Shown here: positions 17,090 through 24,190 of the stretch, in pieces | How the letters are laid out: each line of letters opens with the position of its first letter | How positions within the stretch are numbered: position 1 is the first letter of the stretch | DNA from: CBDBCU01 sp965242615 | GTDB lineage: Bacteria; Chloroflexota; Dehalococcoidia; Lucifugimonadales; UBA3495 | Length of the DNA: 64,000 nucleotides | Reading direction: 5' to 3' | Assembly: GCA_965242615.1 (NCBI GenBank) | Contig: CBDESR010000005.1 | Coordinates: forward strand, 1 to 64,000 | The notes under the pieces: model-generated | What the model saw: the letters and a program-made list of their open reading frames with translations, nothing else | What the model was told of the DNA's origin: nothing | Database searches by the model: none | Made by a program: the position numbers and the translations under genes

Positions 17090-17261
17090 AACGATTACCC
17101 TCCTTTGTTTGGTGCCAAGTACTTTACCCGGATAATGGCGGGATGTCAAATGGCGCGGGCCGTAGGACTTGCTACAATCCGCGCGTTATCGATTCCAGAG
17201 CAACATTTGCCGAAACAATGCCCGAACTTCAGCTAGGAATAATCGCCGCAAAACGGTTAGA

Positions 17262-17786
17262 ATGGCGCTTATGGCCGGGGATAAGGGGTTACGGGGGTTA
17301 GGGCGGCGGCTGCGGTCGGGGTTGGCGCGGCTGGGGCGGCGGCCGGTGGGTTTGGTGCGGGTGCGCGGGGATAGTATGCGGCCGACGCTGGGGGATGGGC
17401 AGTATGTGTTGACCCGGCCGTTGGATTGCGGGCGGCCGCTGCGGCGGGGGGATATAATTGTCTTTCGGGAGCCGGGGGCGCGGGGGCAATGCTATATCAA
17501 GCGGGTTGTGGGGTTGCCGGAGGAGTTTATCGAGTTTGCGGGGGGGCGGGTTTGGATTGACGGGCAGCCCCGGCCGGAGTTGGGGATGGTGGCGGAGCCG
17601 GCAGGGGGGCGGGATTTTGCGCGGCGTTGGCATACCGGGGCGGGAGAGTATTTTGTGCTGGGGGATAACCGGGGGGATAGCGCGGATAGTCGGCGGTTTG
17701 GGCCGGTGGCGGAGGGGCTGATTGGGGGGCGGGTGTGGTTTTGGCGGGGACGGGGGGCGTCTGGATTCCCGCTTTTGGGGGAATGA
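17262..17786 (+). CDS. S26 family signal-peptidase-like protease without membrane anchor
   Basis: Protein of 174 residues with the S26 catalytic signature: the Ser nucleophile in RGDSMRPTL (residue 38), the Lys base in YIKRVVGLP (residue 80) and the GDNRGDSADSRRFG box. Ordinary LepB has one or two N-terminal membrane helices. Here the N-terminus is Arg/Gly-rich and has none, as in the soluble proteases thought to mature nickel superoxide dismutase. The last residues (SGFPLLGE) are encoded by an intergenic dRS3-like repeat, so the gene end was shaped by a repeat insertion. The ATG at 17271 is an alternative start. Confidence 0.78.
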   Translation: MALMAGDKGLRGLGRRLRSGLARLGRRPVGLVRVRGDSMRPTLGDGQYVLTRPLDCGRPLRRGDIIVFREPGARGQCYIKRVVGLPEEFIEFAGGRVWIDGQPRPELGMVAEPAGGRDFARRWHTGAGEYFVLGDNRGDSADSRRFGPVAEGLIGGRVWFWRGRGASGFPLLGE

Positions 17787-17789
17787 CGG
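17760..17789 (+). repeat. dRS3-like palindromic repeat forming the 3' end of the S26 gene
   Basis: Core GGATTCCCGC-TTTT-GGGGGAATGACGG. The stop codon of the preceding gene is the TGA inside AATGACGG. Confidence 0.75.
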
Positions 17790-17882
17790 TGGTAGGGTGG
17801 GGATGATGGTGAGGGCCGGGGGGCGGGCAAGGCGGGAGTAAGTTGACATTAACCGGGAGAAGGAAGGGAGAATAGGGCGGCT

Positions 17883-18860
17883 GTGGCAGTTCGGCAAATT
17901 GGTTCGGGGGGCTACCGGCAACTGATGATTAAGCCGAGGGAGGCGACCTCCCGGCATACGGCGACGCTGCGGGAGCGGATTTCGAATCTGCCGTTCCTGC
18001 ATTACCGGCCGGTGATTATGCTGATTTGCATTGCCCGGGAGATGCTGACCCGGGATGCGAATCACATGGCGGCGGGGGTTTCCTATTACGCCATTTTTGC
18101 GCTGTTTCCCTGCATTCTGGGGGTTATGGTCATTTCGGACTGGGTGACGGATTCGGAGGTGCTGCAGAAGGCGTTTCTGGAGTTCATCCTGGGGAATCTG
18201 CCGGGTTCGGCGGGGTTTATCCAGAATAACATTAACGAGATTGTGCGGCAGCGGAGCGCGTTGGCGATTATTTCGGTGGCCGGCTTGCTGCTGGCGTCCG
18301 GGGCGTTTTTCGAGGCGATAACGCGGGTGGTGAATCGGGCCTGGGGGGTACACCGGGCGCGGCCGTTTCACATTTCGCGGCTGCGGCATTTGGTATCGCT
18401 GGGATTTTTCGGGCTGGTGCTGATGTCGTCGGTGGCGGTGTCGTCCACTTTGGAGATTTTGCAGCGGCAGGATTTGGGGATGCCGGGGCAGCAGATTTTT
18501 CTGGAGCCGGGCATGGGGCAGCTGGTGCTGCAGCTGACTTCGTGGCTGGTGACTTTTGTGATTTTTGTTGCGATTTACCGGTTTGTGCCGAATTGCCGGG
18601 TGTATTGGCGGCACGTGTGGCTGGGGGCGGTGGTGGCGACGGGGCTGCTGGAGACGGCGAAGGTGATTTTCAGCTGGTATTTGACGAATTATGCGAACTA
18701 CAATCAGTTGTATGGGTCGCTGGCGTCGGCGATAGTTTTTCTGTTTTGGGTGTATGTGGCGGCGCTGATTTTGATTTTGGGGGCGGAGATTTGTTCCCAG
18801 TATCAGAACATTTATCGGCCGGAGGATAAGGATGATTTTCCGCAGGCGTGGACGCTGTGA
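17883..18860 (+). CDS. YihY/BrkB family inner membrane protein
   Basis: Protein of 325 residues with about six membrane segments and the YihY/virulence-factor BrkB pattern: MAAGVSYYAIFALFPCILG near residue 63, ASGAFFEAITRVVNRAW, PNCRVYWRHVWLGA and SLASAIVFLFWVYVAALILILGAE. The family's function is poorly defined; BrkB was linked to serum resistance, and the older RNase BN assignment is not supported. The GTG at 17883 is a weak start; an ATG 42 bases on is possible. Confidence 0.9.
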   Translation: MAVRQIGSGGYRQLMIKPREATSRHTATLRERISNLPFLHYRPVIMLICIAREMLTRDANHMAAGVSYYAIFALFPCILGVMVISDWVTDSEVLQKAFLEFILGNLPGSAGFIQNNINEIVRQRSALAIISVAGLLLASGAFFEAITRVVNRAWGVHRARPFHISRLRHLVSLGFFGLVLMSSVAVSSTLEILQRQDLGMPGQQIFLEPGMGQLVLQLTSWLVTFVIFVAIYRFVPNCRVYWRHVWLGAVVATGLLETAKVIFSWYLTNYANYNQLYGSLASAIVFLFWVYVAALILILGAEICSQYQNIYRPEDKDDFPQAWTL

Positions 18861-18930
18861 CGGGGGGGGGCTGGCGGTGCTGCCGGGTCATTCTGAACGC
18901 CGCCAGGGTAGTTAGACCGCCGTCCGCCGG

Positions 18931-19476
18931 TTAGCCGCCTGGGTTCACCGGCGGCAATTGGGCCACTTCCTCATCGGTGAACTCATCGCCAAAGGCGGCG
19001 GCGCCGGTCAAGGGACTAGTCAGCGTCCGCAAAAAGCGTTCCCGGTCGGCTTGCTGGGACGGGATCAAGGGCGCTTGCCGGGGCGGGGCGGCTTGGCGGG
19101 CGTGCCAGAGTTCCCGGCAATAGGTGGTGGCCGCCGCCAAGTAATTACGCACCTGACTCTCGTACATCTGGTGTTCGTAAAAGTTGGTGTGCTGGCTGTC
19201 CATCGCCCCAAAAGTTACATCCCAATCGGGGCGGTTCCATTCCAAGGCGAGGTAGGATGCGGCGGTACGGAGGTGGTTGTGGTAGCGATGATTCCAGCCA
19301 CGCTGCTGGGCGACGGATTTCAGGGCGGCGGCGGTAGCGCCCCAAATCTTTTCCGAGGCTTGCGCCAAGTCGCCTTTGTCTATTTCCTCAGCGGCCATGG
19401 TCAGCCGCAGTTGGCTGATTTGCTGGTAGCGGTACGGCGGGGAGGGCCGCAGCTGCGGCCGGGTCGGAGTAGTCAT
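18931..19476 (-). CDS. PaREP1/HEPN-like protein
   Basis: Protein of 181 residues, mostly helical. The region DKGDLAQASEKIWGATAAALKSVAQQRGW resembles the PaREP1/HEPN-like family of small helical proteins that partner nucleotidyltransferase-like or other genes in TA-type pairs. The ATG at 19476 lies behind GGGAGCG; the frame runs on upstream into the DUF3800 gene but only as an out-of-frame shadow. It follows the DUF3800 gene by 23 bases on the same strand, so the two probably form one transcript. Confidence 0.6.
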   Translation of the reverse strand: MTTPTRPQLRPSPPYRYQQISQLRLTMAAEEIDKGDLAQASEKIWGATAAALKSVAQQRGWNHRYHNHLRTAASYLALEWNRPDWDVTFGAMDSQHTNFYEHQMYESQVRNYLAAATTYCRELWHARQAAPPRQAPLIPSQQADRERFLRTLTSPLTGAAAFGDEFTDEEVAQLPPVNPGG

Positions 19477-19499
19477 TTTTACGCTCCCGATTGTGCCGG

Positions 19500-20264
19500 C
19501 TAGAACTGTACCGGGTAGATGACTTGGATGATCCGGCCGTCGCGCAAGGCGGTAAAGTAGCCGTTGGAGCCGGCGGGGTCGCGCAGCCAGCGGCGGACGA
19601 AGTAGGCGCAGATGTTCGCCAGTTGGATGCAGACCGAATCTCCGGCGGCGTAGCAGAAGTTTTCCAGCACCGCCGGAGTAGGGATTTCCACTTCGGAATG
19701 GAGGAACTGGCGCATATATTCGGGCTTGGCGGAGCGGCCGCTTTCGGCTACGACCAGGGTATAGTCGCGGATGGGGCCGGGGGCGTCCATAATATGCTCC
19801 GGGTCGGTTTCCGCCATCACCGCCTCGTCCACAAACATATTGAGGGCAAAGAGGAACTTGCTGATGATGGCGGCGGCCGGGGTGTCCCAATCAGCGGCCA
19901 GTTCATTGCCGGTTTCCCGGGCATGCTGCCACTGCCGCTTGTCCACATAGCTGACGATGACCGGGGACTCCCGGCGCAGCAGGATGTTGAGGCAATCCTG
20001 AATCAACTCGGCGCGCTGCTGGGGTTTCCAAGAGGTGAAAAAGCCCCGGCCCTGGTAGAGGTCGGCGATTTTCAGGGACGACGGGGTATCGCCTACGCCC
20101 AAGGGACTGCCGAAGTGCCGGCGGCAGAGGGCGTTGAATTCCCCGTGTACCGCCACATACTGGCTTTCGTGGAGGAACAAGCCGGCATAGACCTGATGCT
20201 GCTGGTGGGGGTCGCCGCTGCTGTTCCCGGTGTTTCCCGATTCGCCCAGATAGACCATATACAT
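19500..20264 (-). CDS. DUF3800 domain protein
   Basis: Protein of 254 residues starting MYMVYLGESGNTG, the N-terminal DUF3800 signature, with later conserved segments (VSYVDKRQW, SGRSAKPEYMRQF and LQLANICAYFVRR-like helix). In the family the first motif is normally DESGN, with an Asp thought to bind metal in an RNase H-like fold. Here that Asp is Gly (GGC instead of GAC), so nuclease activity may be lost. A GGGGAGG ribosome site precedes the ATG. It is followed by the PaREP1/HEPN-like gene. Confidence 0.75.
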   Translation of the reverse strand: MYMVYLGESGNTGNSSGDPHQQHQVYAGLFLHESQYVAVHGEFNALCRRHFGSPLGVGDTPSSLKIADLYQGRGFFTSWKPQQRAELIQDCLNILLRRESPVIVSYVDKRQWQHARETGNELAADWDTPAAAIISKFLFALNMFVDEAVMAETDPEHIMDAPGPIRDYTLVVAESGRSAKPEYMRQFLHSEVEIPTPAVLENFCYAAGDSVCIQLANICAYFVRRWLRDPAGSNGYFTALRDGRIIQVIYPVQF

Positions 20265-20321
20265 TGGCGCTGCCTCCCCGCAAGTTCCGGGACGGATAGG
20301 ATGGGGTTGGGCCGGATTTCG

Positions 20322-20942
20322 TTAGGCCGCGCCGCTTGCGTCGGCCGCGGGGGTATCGGTCGTTTCCTCGATGACGGCCCGGCCGGCGTCCACCCGGGCA
20401 ACCAGGGTCTCCGGGTCGGTGAGCAGGGCTACATTGGCCGGGAGGGTGATGTCGATGGCCCGAACCTGGGCGTTGGTATCGACCAGTTGGGACAGGTCAA
20501 TTTCAATTTCGTTGGGGATTTCCAAGGGCAGGGCTTCGACTTCCAGCTGGTACAAGACTTGGGCGACGGCGCCGCCGGTGCGCTGGGCGCCGGGAGATTC
20601 GCCGGTCAGAACTACCGGAACTTGGGCGGCGACGGGACGGTTGGCGGAGACGGCGAGGAAATCCACATGGAGCAGGTCGCCGCGCACCGGATTCCACTGG
20701 ATTTCCCGGGCAAAGGTAAGGCGTTCTCCGGGTTCGCCCCGGATGGAGAGGGTGATGGGGTTGGCGCTGCCGGCTTGGCGCAAGGCCCGGAGCAGCTGTT
20801 TCTCCTCACACTGTAAGGGACGGGAGGCGATGTCGGGGCCGTAGAGATGCACCGGCACGGCGCCGGCGCGGCGCAGCTGCTTGACCTTTTTGCCGGTGAT
20901 GGCGCGGGGTTCCAGTTCGAGTTTGATGGCCGCGGTGGTCAT
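20322..20942 (-). CDS. rplY: 50S ribosomal protein L25 (general stress protein Ctc type)
   Basis: Protein of 206 residues that binds 5S rRNA in the large ribosomal subunit. The N-terminal L25 domain is seen in TGKKVKQLRRAGAVPVHLYG and REIQWNPVRGDLLHVDFLAV, followed by the TL5/Ctc C-terminal beta domain (EVEALPLEIPNEIEIDLSQL) and an Ala/Thr-rich acidic tail. It has the two-domain length normal for Gram-positive-type and thermophile L25. AAAAGGAG lies upstream of the ATG. DUF3800 follows 57 bases downstream on the same strand. Confidence 0.93.
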   Translation of the reverse strand: MTTAAIKLELEPRAITGKKVKQLRRAGAVPVHLYGPDIASRPLQCEEKQLLRALRQAGSANPITLSIRGEPGERLTFAREIQWNPVRGDLLHVDFLAVSANRPVAAQVPVVLTGESPGAQRTGGAVAQVLYQLEVEALPLEIPNEIEIDLSQLVDTNAQVRAIDITLPANVALLTDPETLVARVDAGRAVIEETTDTPAADASGAA

Positions 20943-21020
20943 ATTGACGAATTACTCCTTTTGGGACTTTGGGGTTACAATAATAACAGTTGGCGGCGGG
21001 AAAATAAACCGCGTCAATCA

Positions 21021-21054
21021 AGAATTGAGAATTAGGAATTAAGAATTGGGGGAC
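21021..21054 (+). repeat. GAATT-rich dispersed repeat, copy 1
   Basis: Tandem-like GAATTGAGAATTAGGAATT sequence ending in AAGAATTGGGGGAC. It is nearly repeated at 43411-43445. In both places it lies 120-165 bases beyond the 3' side of a structured-RNA copy. Confidence 0.7.
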
Positions 21055-21072
21055 AGGGATAGTTATGGGGGT

Positions 21073-21102
21073 TCTGGATTCCCGTTGGCACGGGAATGAC
21101 GG
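21073..21102 (+). repeat. dRS3-like palindromic repeat
   Basis: Core GGATTCCCG-TTGGCA-CGGGAATGACGG. It lies between rplY and the structured-RNA copy A in a stretch without coding potential. Confidence 0.75.
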
Positions 21103-21217
21103 TAGAAGTTGGAGAGGGACGATGAGAGAACGGGAAGGACGGTGGGGAGAGTAGGAATGACGGCGTAGTGGTTTGGGTGAGGGATGGGGATGATGGTTAG
21201 CGGGGGATACCGGTTTT

Positions 21218-21700
21218 GGCGGAAACCGCGGCCGCGGTTTCCGCCTTGTCGGGAGAAGGGTTGGCAGGTCTGACCATGTGGGTTGCTACACCGATTGGAT
21301 ACCTTGCTGCACATCTCGGTAATGCCCGGCCAGATTGCCGATTACGGTTGCGCGACCTTATAGTGGCTACTAACGCCGGTTGGTATGGTTGCCATGCCGG
21401 CGGGTTGGCCCGGTGTTGCGACCGCGGTTGACCGTTCTCCAGTCAACCTGGGTTGCTCCGACTCCTGTAGGTTGGGGCGGCGGTTTGGTTCGGCGGGTGG
21501 GATTTGCCGTTGGCCGCTGCTCCGGGTGGGGATTTACGGGGCCTTAGTCCATTCCCCGGGGTAGGAGTGTTTGAGGCGTCCGGCGGCGGGTTAGGGCCGG
21601 CCGGGGCCCACAGCGCGCTGTGTGGAGCGGTATTAAGTTTTACGGTAAGCTTAGCGTAAAGAACCCGGCGTCCCGGGGTCAGGTCAACCTTGACGCTTTT
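21218..21700 (-). ncRNA. Candidate structured RNA, copy A
   Basis: About 480 non-coding bases that match 34000-34456 (plus) and 43569-44047 (minus) along their length. Read on the minus strand from a promoter at 21702-21731, it starts AAAAAGCGTC and has a CCCGG-GACG-CCGGG hairpin, the conserved segment TACGCTAAGCTTACCGT, a CACAGC/GCTGTG palindrome, the hairpin GGTTGAC-TGGAG..-GTCAACC, a CCGGC helix, an ACCGA/TCGGT helix where the other copies have ACCGG/CCGGT and CTCCGGG/CCCGGAG, and a terminal GGCGGAAACC hairpin. Compensatory changes between copies indicate selection on RNA structure. No neighbouring gene lies downstream in the same direction, so it is not a leader. Direction is inferred from the promoter; the 3' end is uncertain. 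Confidence 0.6.
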
Positions 21701-21701
21701 T

Positions 21702-21731
21702 ATTATGGGGGATAGTTTGGATGTTTGTCAA
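21702..21731 (-). promoter_or_regulatory. Promoter of structured RNA copy A
   Basis: TTGACA, 18 bases, CATAAT on the minus strand, followed by AAAAAGCG. The same arrangement precedes copies B and C. Confidence 0.65.
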
Positions 21732-21821
21732 GGGGTGTTGGCACGGATTTTCGGATTGGTTTTGGAGATTGGGAAGTTGGGGATGCCCGCGCCAACGGGA
21801 ATGGGGAATAAGGGGCAATTC

Positions 21822-22514
21822 CTAGGCCGCCACCCAATCCACGCCATTCAGGACTATTTTCTGGAACTCCGGCGTCTCAAAACTGCGCCCGTCGTGGCCC
21901 AAGAGCAGGACAAAGACTTTGCCGGCGCCGTAAGTCCGCGTCCAAGCCAGGGGGAAAGTGCCGCCGGGCATAAAAGTCGGCGCCCGTTCCGGGCCCCAAG
22001 GCCAAGTCCCTTCCACGGAGGTTCCGGTCAAAAAGACTTCGTTGCCATCCCGGTGGGCCAAGCCCATATACAACTCGTCGTTGGTGCTGAAATCGCTGAC
22101 GCCCTGCACCCCGGGATGACCGGGGTTGCTGATGTTGACGGTGAACTCGCCGTAGGGGGGGTGGAAACTGGTACCGGTAATCCAGCCGCCGCCGGTGATG
22201 TCGTGATACTCCGGCCAAGCGTTGGCGAGGCAAGTGGATATGTGGATGCAGACAAACCCCTTGCCTTCCCGGATGAACCGGACCATTCCTTGTTGCTCGG
22301 CCGGGGCCAGAGCCAAATCGCCGAAGTCGGGCAGGTTTTCCCGGCGGGTGTTGAATACCAGGGCGTCATAGCCGGCCATGGCGGCGGCGTCAGCCAAGGG
22401 GGCGGCGTCCTCAGTAATGGTTACGCTGTGGCCGGCGGCCCGCAGAAAGTCGCCCAGGATGGGGGTCGATTCGGCATAGGGATGGCGGCCGCCGGATACT
22501 ACCAGCAATTGCAT
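21822..22514 (-). CDS. ThuA-like domain protein
   Basis: Protein of 230 residues of the ThuA (trehalose utilisation-like) family, a class I glutamine amidotransferase-like fold. It begins with a strand and loop (LLVVSGGRHPYAESTP), then YDALVFNTRRENLPDF, GFVCIHISTCLANAWPEYHDI, ISNPGHPGVQGV and PLAWTRTYGAGKVFVLLLGHD. The last block is the family's signature near a conserved His. The ATG is placed at 22514 after a GGAGG ribosome site. The function may concern sugar metabolism but is not established for this family. Confidence 0.83.
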   Translation of the reverse strand: MQLLVVSGGRHPYAESTPILGDFLRAAGHSVTITEDAAPLADAAAMAGYDALVFNTRRENLPDFGDLALAPAEQQGMVRFIREGKGFVCIHISTCLANAWPEYHDITGGGWITGTSFHPPYGEFTVNISNPGHPGVQGVSDFSTNDELYMGLAHRDGNEVFLTGTSVEGTWPWGPERAPTFMPGGTFPLAWTRTYGAGKVFVLLLGHDGRSFETPEFQKIVLNGVDWVAA

Positions 22515-22617
22515 AACATCGTACCTCCGCTGCAAGTTTAGGGTTGGTTGCGCGCCGGGTATTATACCGGAATGTTCTCTCTCCACGCGCTCGGATCTAG
22601 CTGCCAGATAAAATGCC

Positions 22618-23463
22618 CTAATCCGGCCGGTCGGCGTGAATCCCCGCCTTGGTCCAGTAATCCCACAAATTGGCGGCGTTCATCCGCATCACCCGCGGCG
22701 AAGTCCCATCCTGCCCTACATCCATCGGATAGCGGTCCGTCAAATCCGTCAGGTTCTCCACCGCCTCATCCCGGGTCATCCCCCGCTCCACCGCTTGCCG
22801 GGCGTACTCCTTCCACTCCAGAATATACTCCCCCTGCTCATCCAGATAGCTCTTGTCGCACAGCCGGCCATGCCCCGGCACAAAGACCTCCTCTTCGAGC
22901 CGCCGCAGGGACTCCAACGCCCGCAGCCACTGATCCGGGTTGGCTTCCTGAATGTAGGTCTGGACGCGGTGAAAGATGTTGTCGCTGGTGAAAACTACGC
23001 CCTCCTCTTTAATCAGGATGGCCGCCTGGTACAAGGTATGGCCGGGCATATGGATCAGCTCAAAGGTATGGTCGCCCAGATGCAGCGTCATCCCGTTGCG
23101 GAAAGTTACCACCGGCGCGTTGGGCGTATAGTTCTCCAGCAAAGCCGGCTCCTCCGGCCCCATCCCGGCCACCCGCGCCACGTGTTCCTCCAGGTTGGTA
23201 TCCAGGATCCGCTGCCTTACCCCCTCGTGGGCAATGACCGGCGCGTCAAAATAGGCGTTGCCCGTCCAGTGATCGCCGTGCGGCTCGGTGTTGATGATAT
23301 AGCGCAGCGGCCCATATTTGGCGATTTCCGCCTTGAGTTTCAGGGCATCGCTGGGCTTTTGGGGGCTGTCAATCATAACTACCCCCTCGGCGGTCACCAC
23401 GAAACCGTGATTGCACCCCCGGATTTGCGTTTCCGCATAAACATTGGCCGTCAGCTGCTGCAT
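22618..23463 (-). CDS. MBL-fold metallo-hydrolase
   Basis: Protein of 281 residues with the metallo-beta-lactamase metal motif in the form EPHGDHW (HxxDH type), then MPGHTLYQAAI and FTSDNIFHR and FVPGHGRL, which supply the remaining His and Asp ligands. The N-terminal segment is GVVMIDSPQKPSDAL. The overall type is that of broad hydrolases such as cyclase-like or SoxH-like MBL proteins; the substrate is unknown. The SufU-like gene ends 33 bases upstream on the same strand, so both may be on one transcript. Confidence 0.88.
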   Translation of the reverse strand: MQQLTANVYAETQIRGCNHGFVVTAEGVVMIDSPQKPSDALKLKAEIAKYGPLRYIINTEPHGDHWTGNAYFDAPVIAHEGVRQRILDTNLEEHVARVAGMGPEEPALLENYTPNAPVVTFRNGMTLHLGDHTFELIHMPGHTLYQAAILIKEEGVVFTSDNIFHRVQTYIQEANPDQWLRALESLRRLEEEVFVPGHGRLCDKSYLDEQGEYILEWKEYARQAVERGMTRDEAVENLTDLTDRYPMDVGQDGTSPRVMRMNAANLWDYWTKAGIHADRPD

Positions 23464-23495
23464 AGTTCCATCCCTCCTGGCGTACTTTGCCTAGT

Positions 23496-23969
23496 TTAAT
23501 TGCCGCCGCTCCGTCCCATCTTTGCCAAGCCTTCCTCTAACGCCGTCCAGGGCAGCAGGGCGCACTTAACCCGCACCGGGTATTGGCGCACCACCTGCAA
23601 GGCGGCCAAGTCTTGCAATTGCGCCAAATCCGCCGGCGACAGGGTTTCGCCCCGCATCAGTTGCCGGAAGCGTTGGGACAGCGCCGTCAATTCCGCCGCC
23701 GATTTGCCGGCCATCACTGCCGCCAGCATTGACGCCGACGCCTGAATGATGGAACAGCCCTGGGATTGGGAGCATACGGCGGCTACCCGGCCCGCGCCGT
23801 CCAGCTGGACTTGCAAGGTTACTTCATCGCCGCAAAAAGGGTTGAACTCGTGGGCTTGCCAATCGGCGGCCGGCAGCGGCGCCCGGCAACGGGGATGGCG
23901 AAAATGCTCCATAATGGCGTCACCATACAACCCGTCAAAGGCTACATCGGAAAACTGCGATTGGGACAT
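23496..23969 (-). CDS. sufU: SufU-like iron-sulfur cluster assembly protein
   Basis: Protein of 157 residues of the NifU/SufU family. The three metal-binding Cys positions are intact: NPFCGD (residue 46), QGCSIIQASASML and RVKCALLPWTALEEGL. The last is the typical SufU C-terminus, and the region between the second and third Cys is the SufU insertion type. SufU normally relays sulfur from SufS to SufBCD, but no other suf gene is nearby. The start MSQSQFSD is chosen from family length; the frame extends 28 codons upstream. Confidence 0.85.
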   Translation of the reverse strand: MSQSQFSDVAFDGLYGDAIMEHFRHPRCRAPLPAADWQAHEFNPFCGDEVTLQVQLDGAGRVAAVCSQSQGCSIIQASASMLAAVMAGKSAAELTALSQRFRQLMRGETLSPADLAQLQDLAALQVVRQYPVRVKCALLPWTALEEGLAKMGRSGGN

Positions 23970-24190
23970 AGCTGCTGCCAAAACCCGCCCGGCAACAAAT
24001 TCGCCGGCCGGCAACCGGTTAGGTATCGGACTGACCGGGCTATAGATTACCACAAAAGGCGGCGCGGCCGTAAGGGTGGGTTATACCGTAAAAATCCTCG
24101 TATCCCGCTCCGGAATTAAAGGGCAGACCCGGGCGGCTTTCGGTTACAGTACGGGAAACTACTTTCCGGCAGGGTTCGGAGGGGCGCACA

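Noticed and set aside
19491..20816. A 441-codon open frame on the plus strand across DUF3800 and rplY
   Set aside because: Both minus-strand genes are clearly real; the frame has no start signal and a Gly/Val-rich shadow composition.
21218..21731. Structured RNA copies as riboswitches or mRNA leaders
   Set aside because: None is followed by a gene in its own direction at leader distance; two of the three run towards convergent or same-strand gene ends.
21218..21731. Structured RNA copies as RNase P, tmRNA, SRP or 6S RNA
   Set aside because: Three copies in 23 kb, and none of the conserved motifs I would expect for these RNAs is seen.
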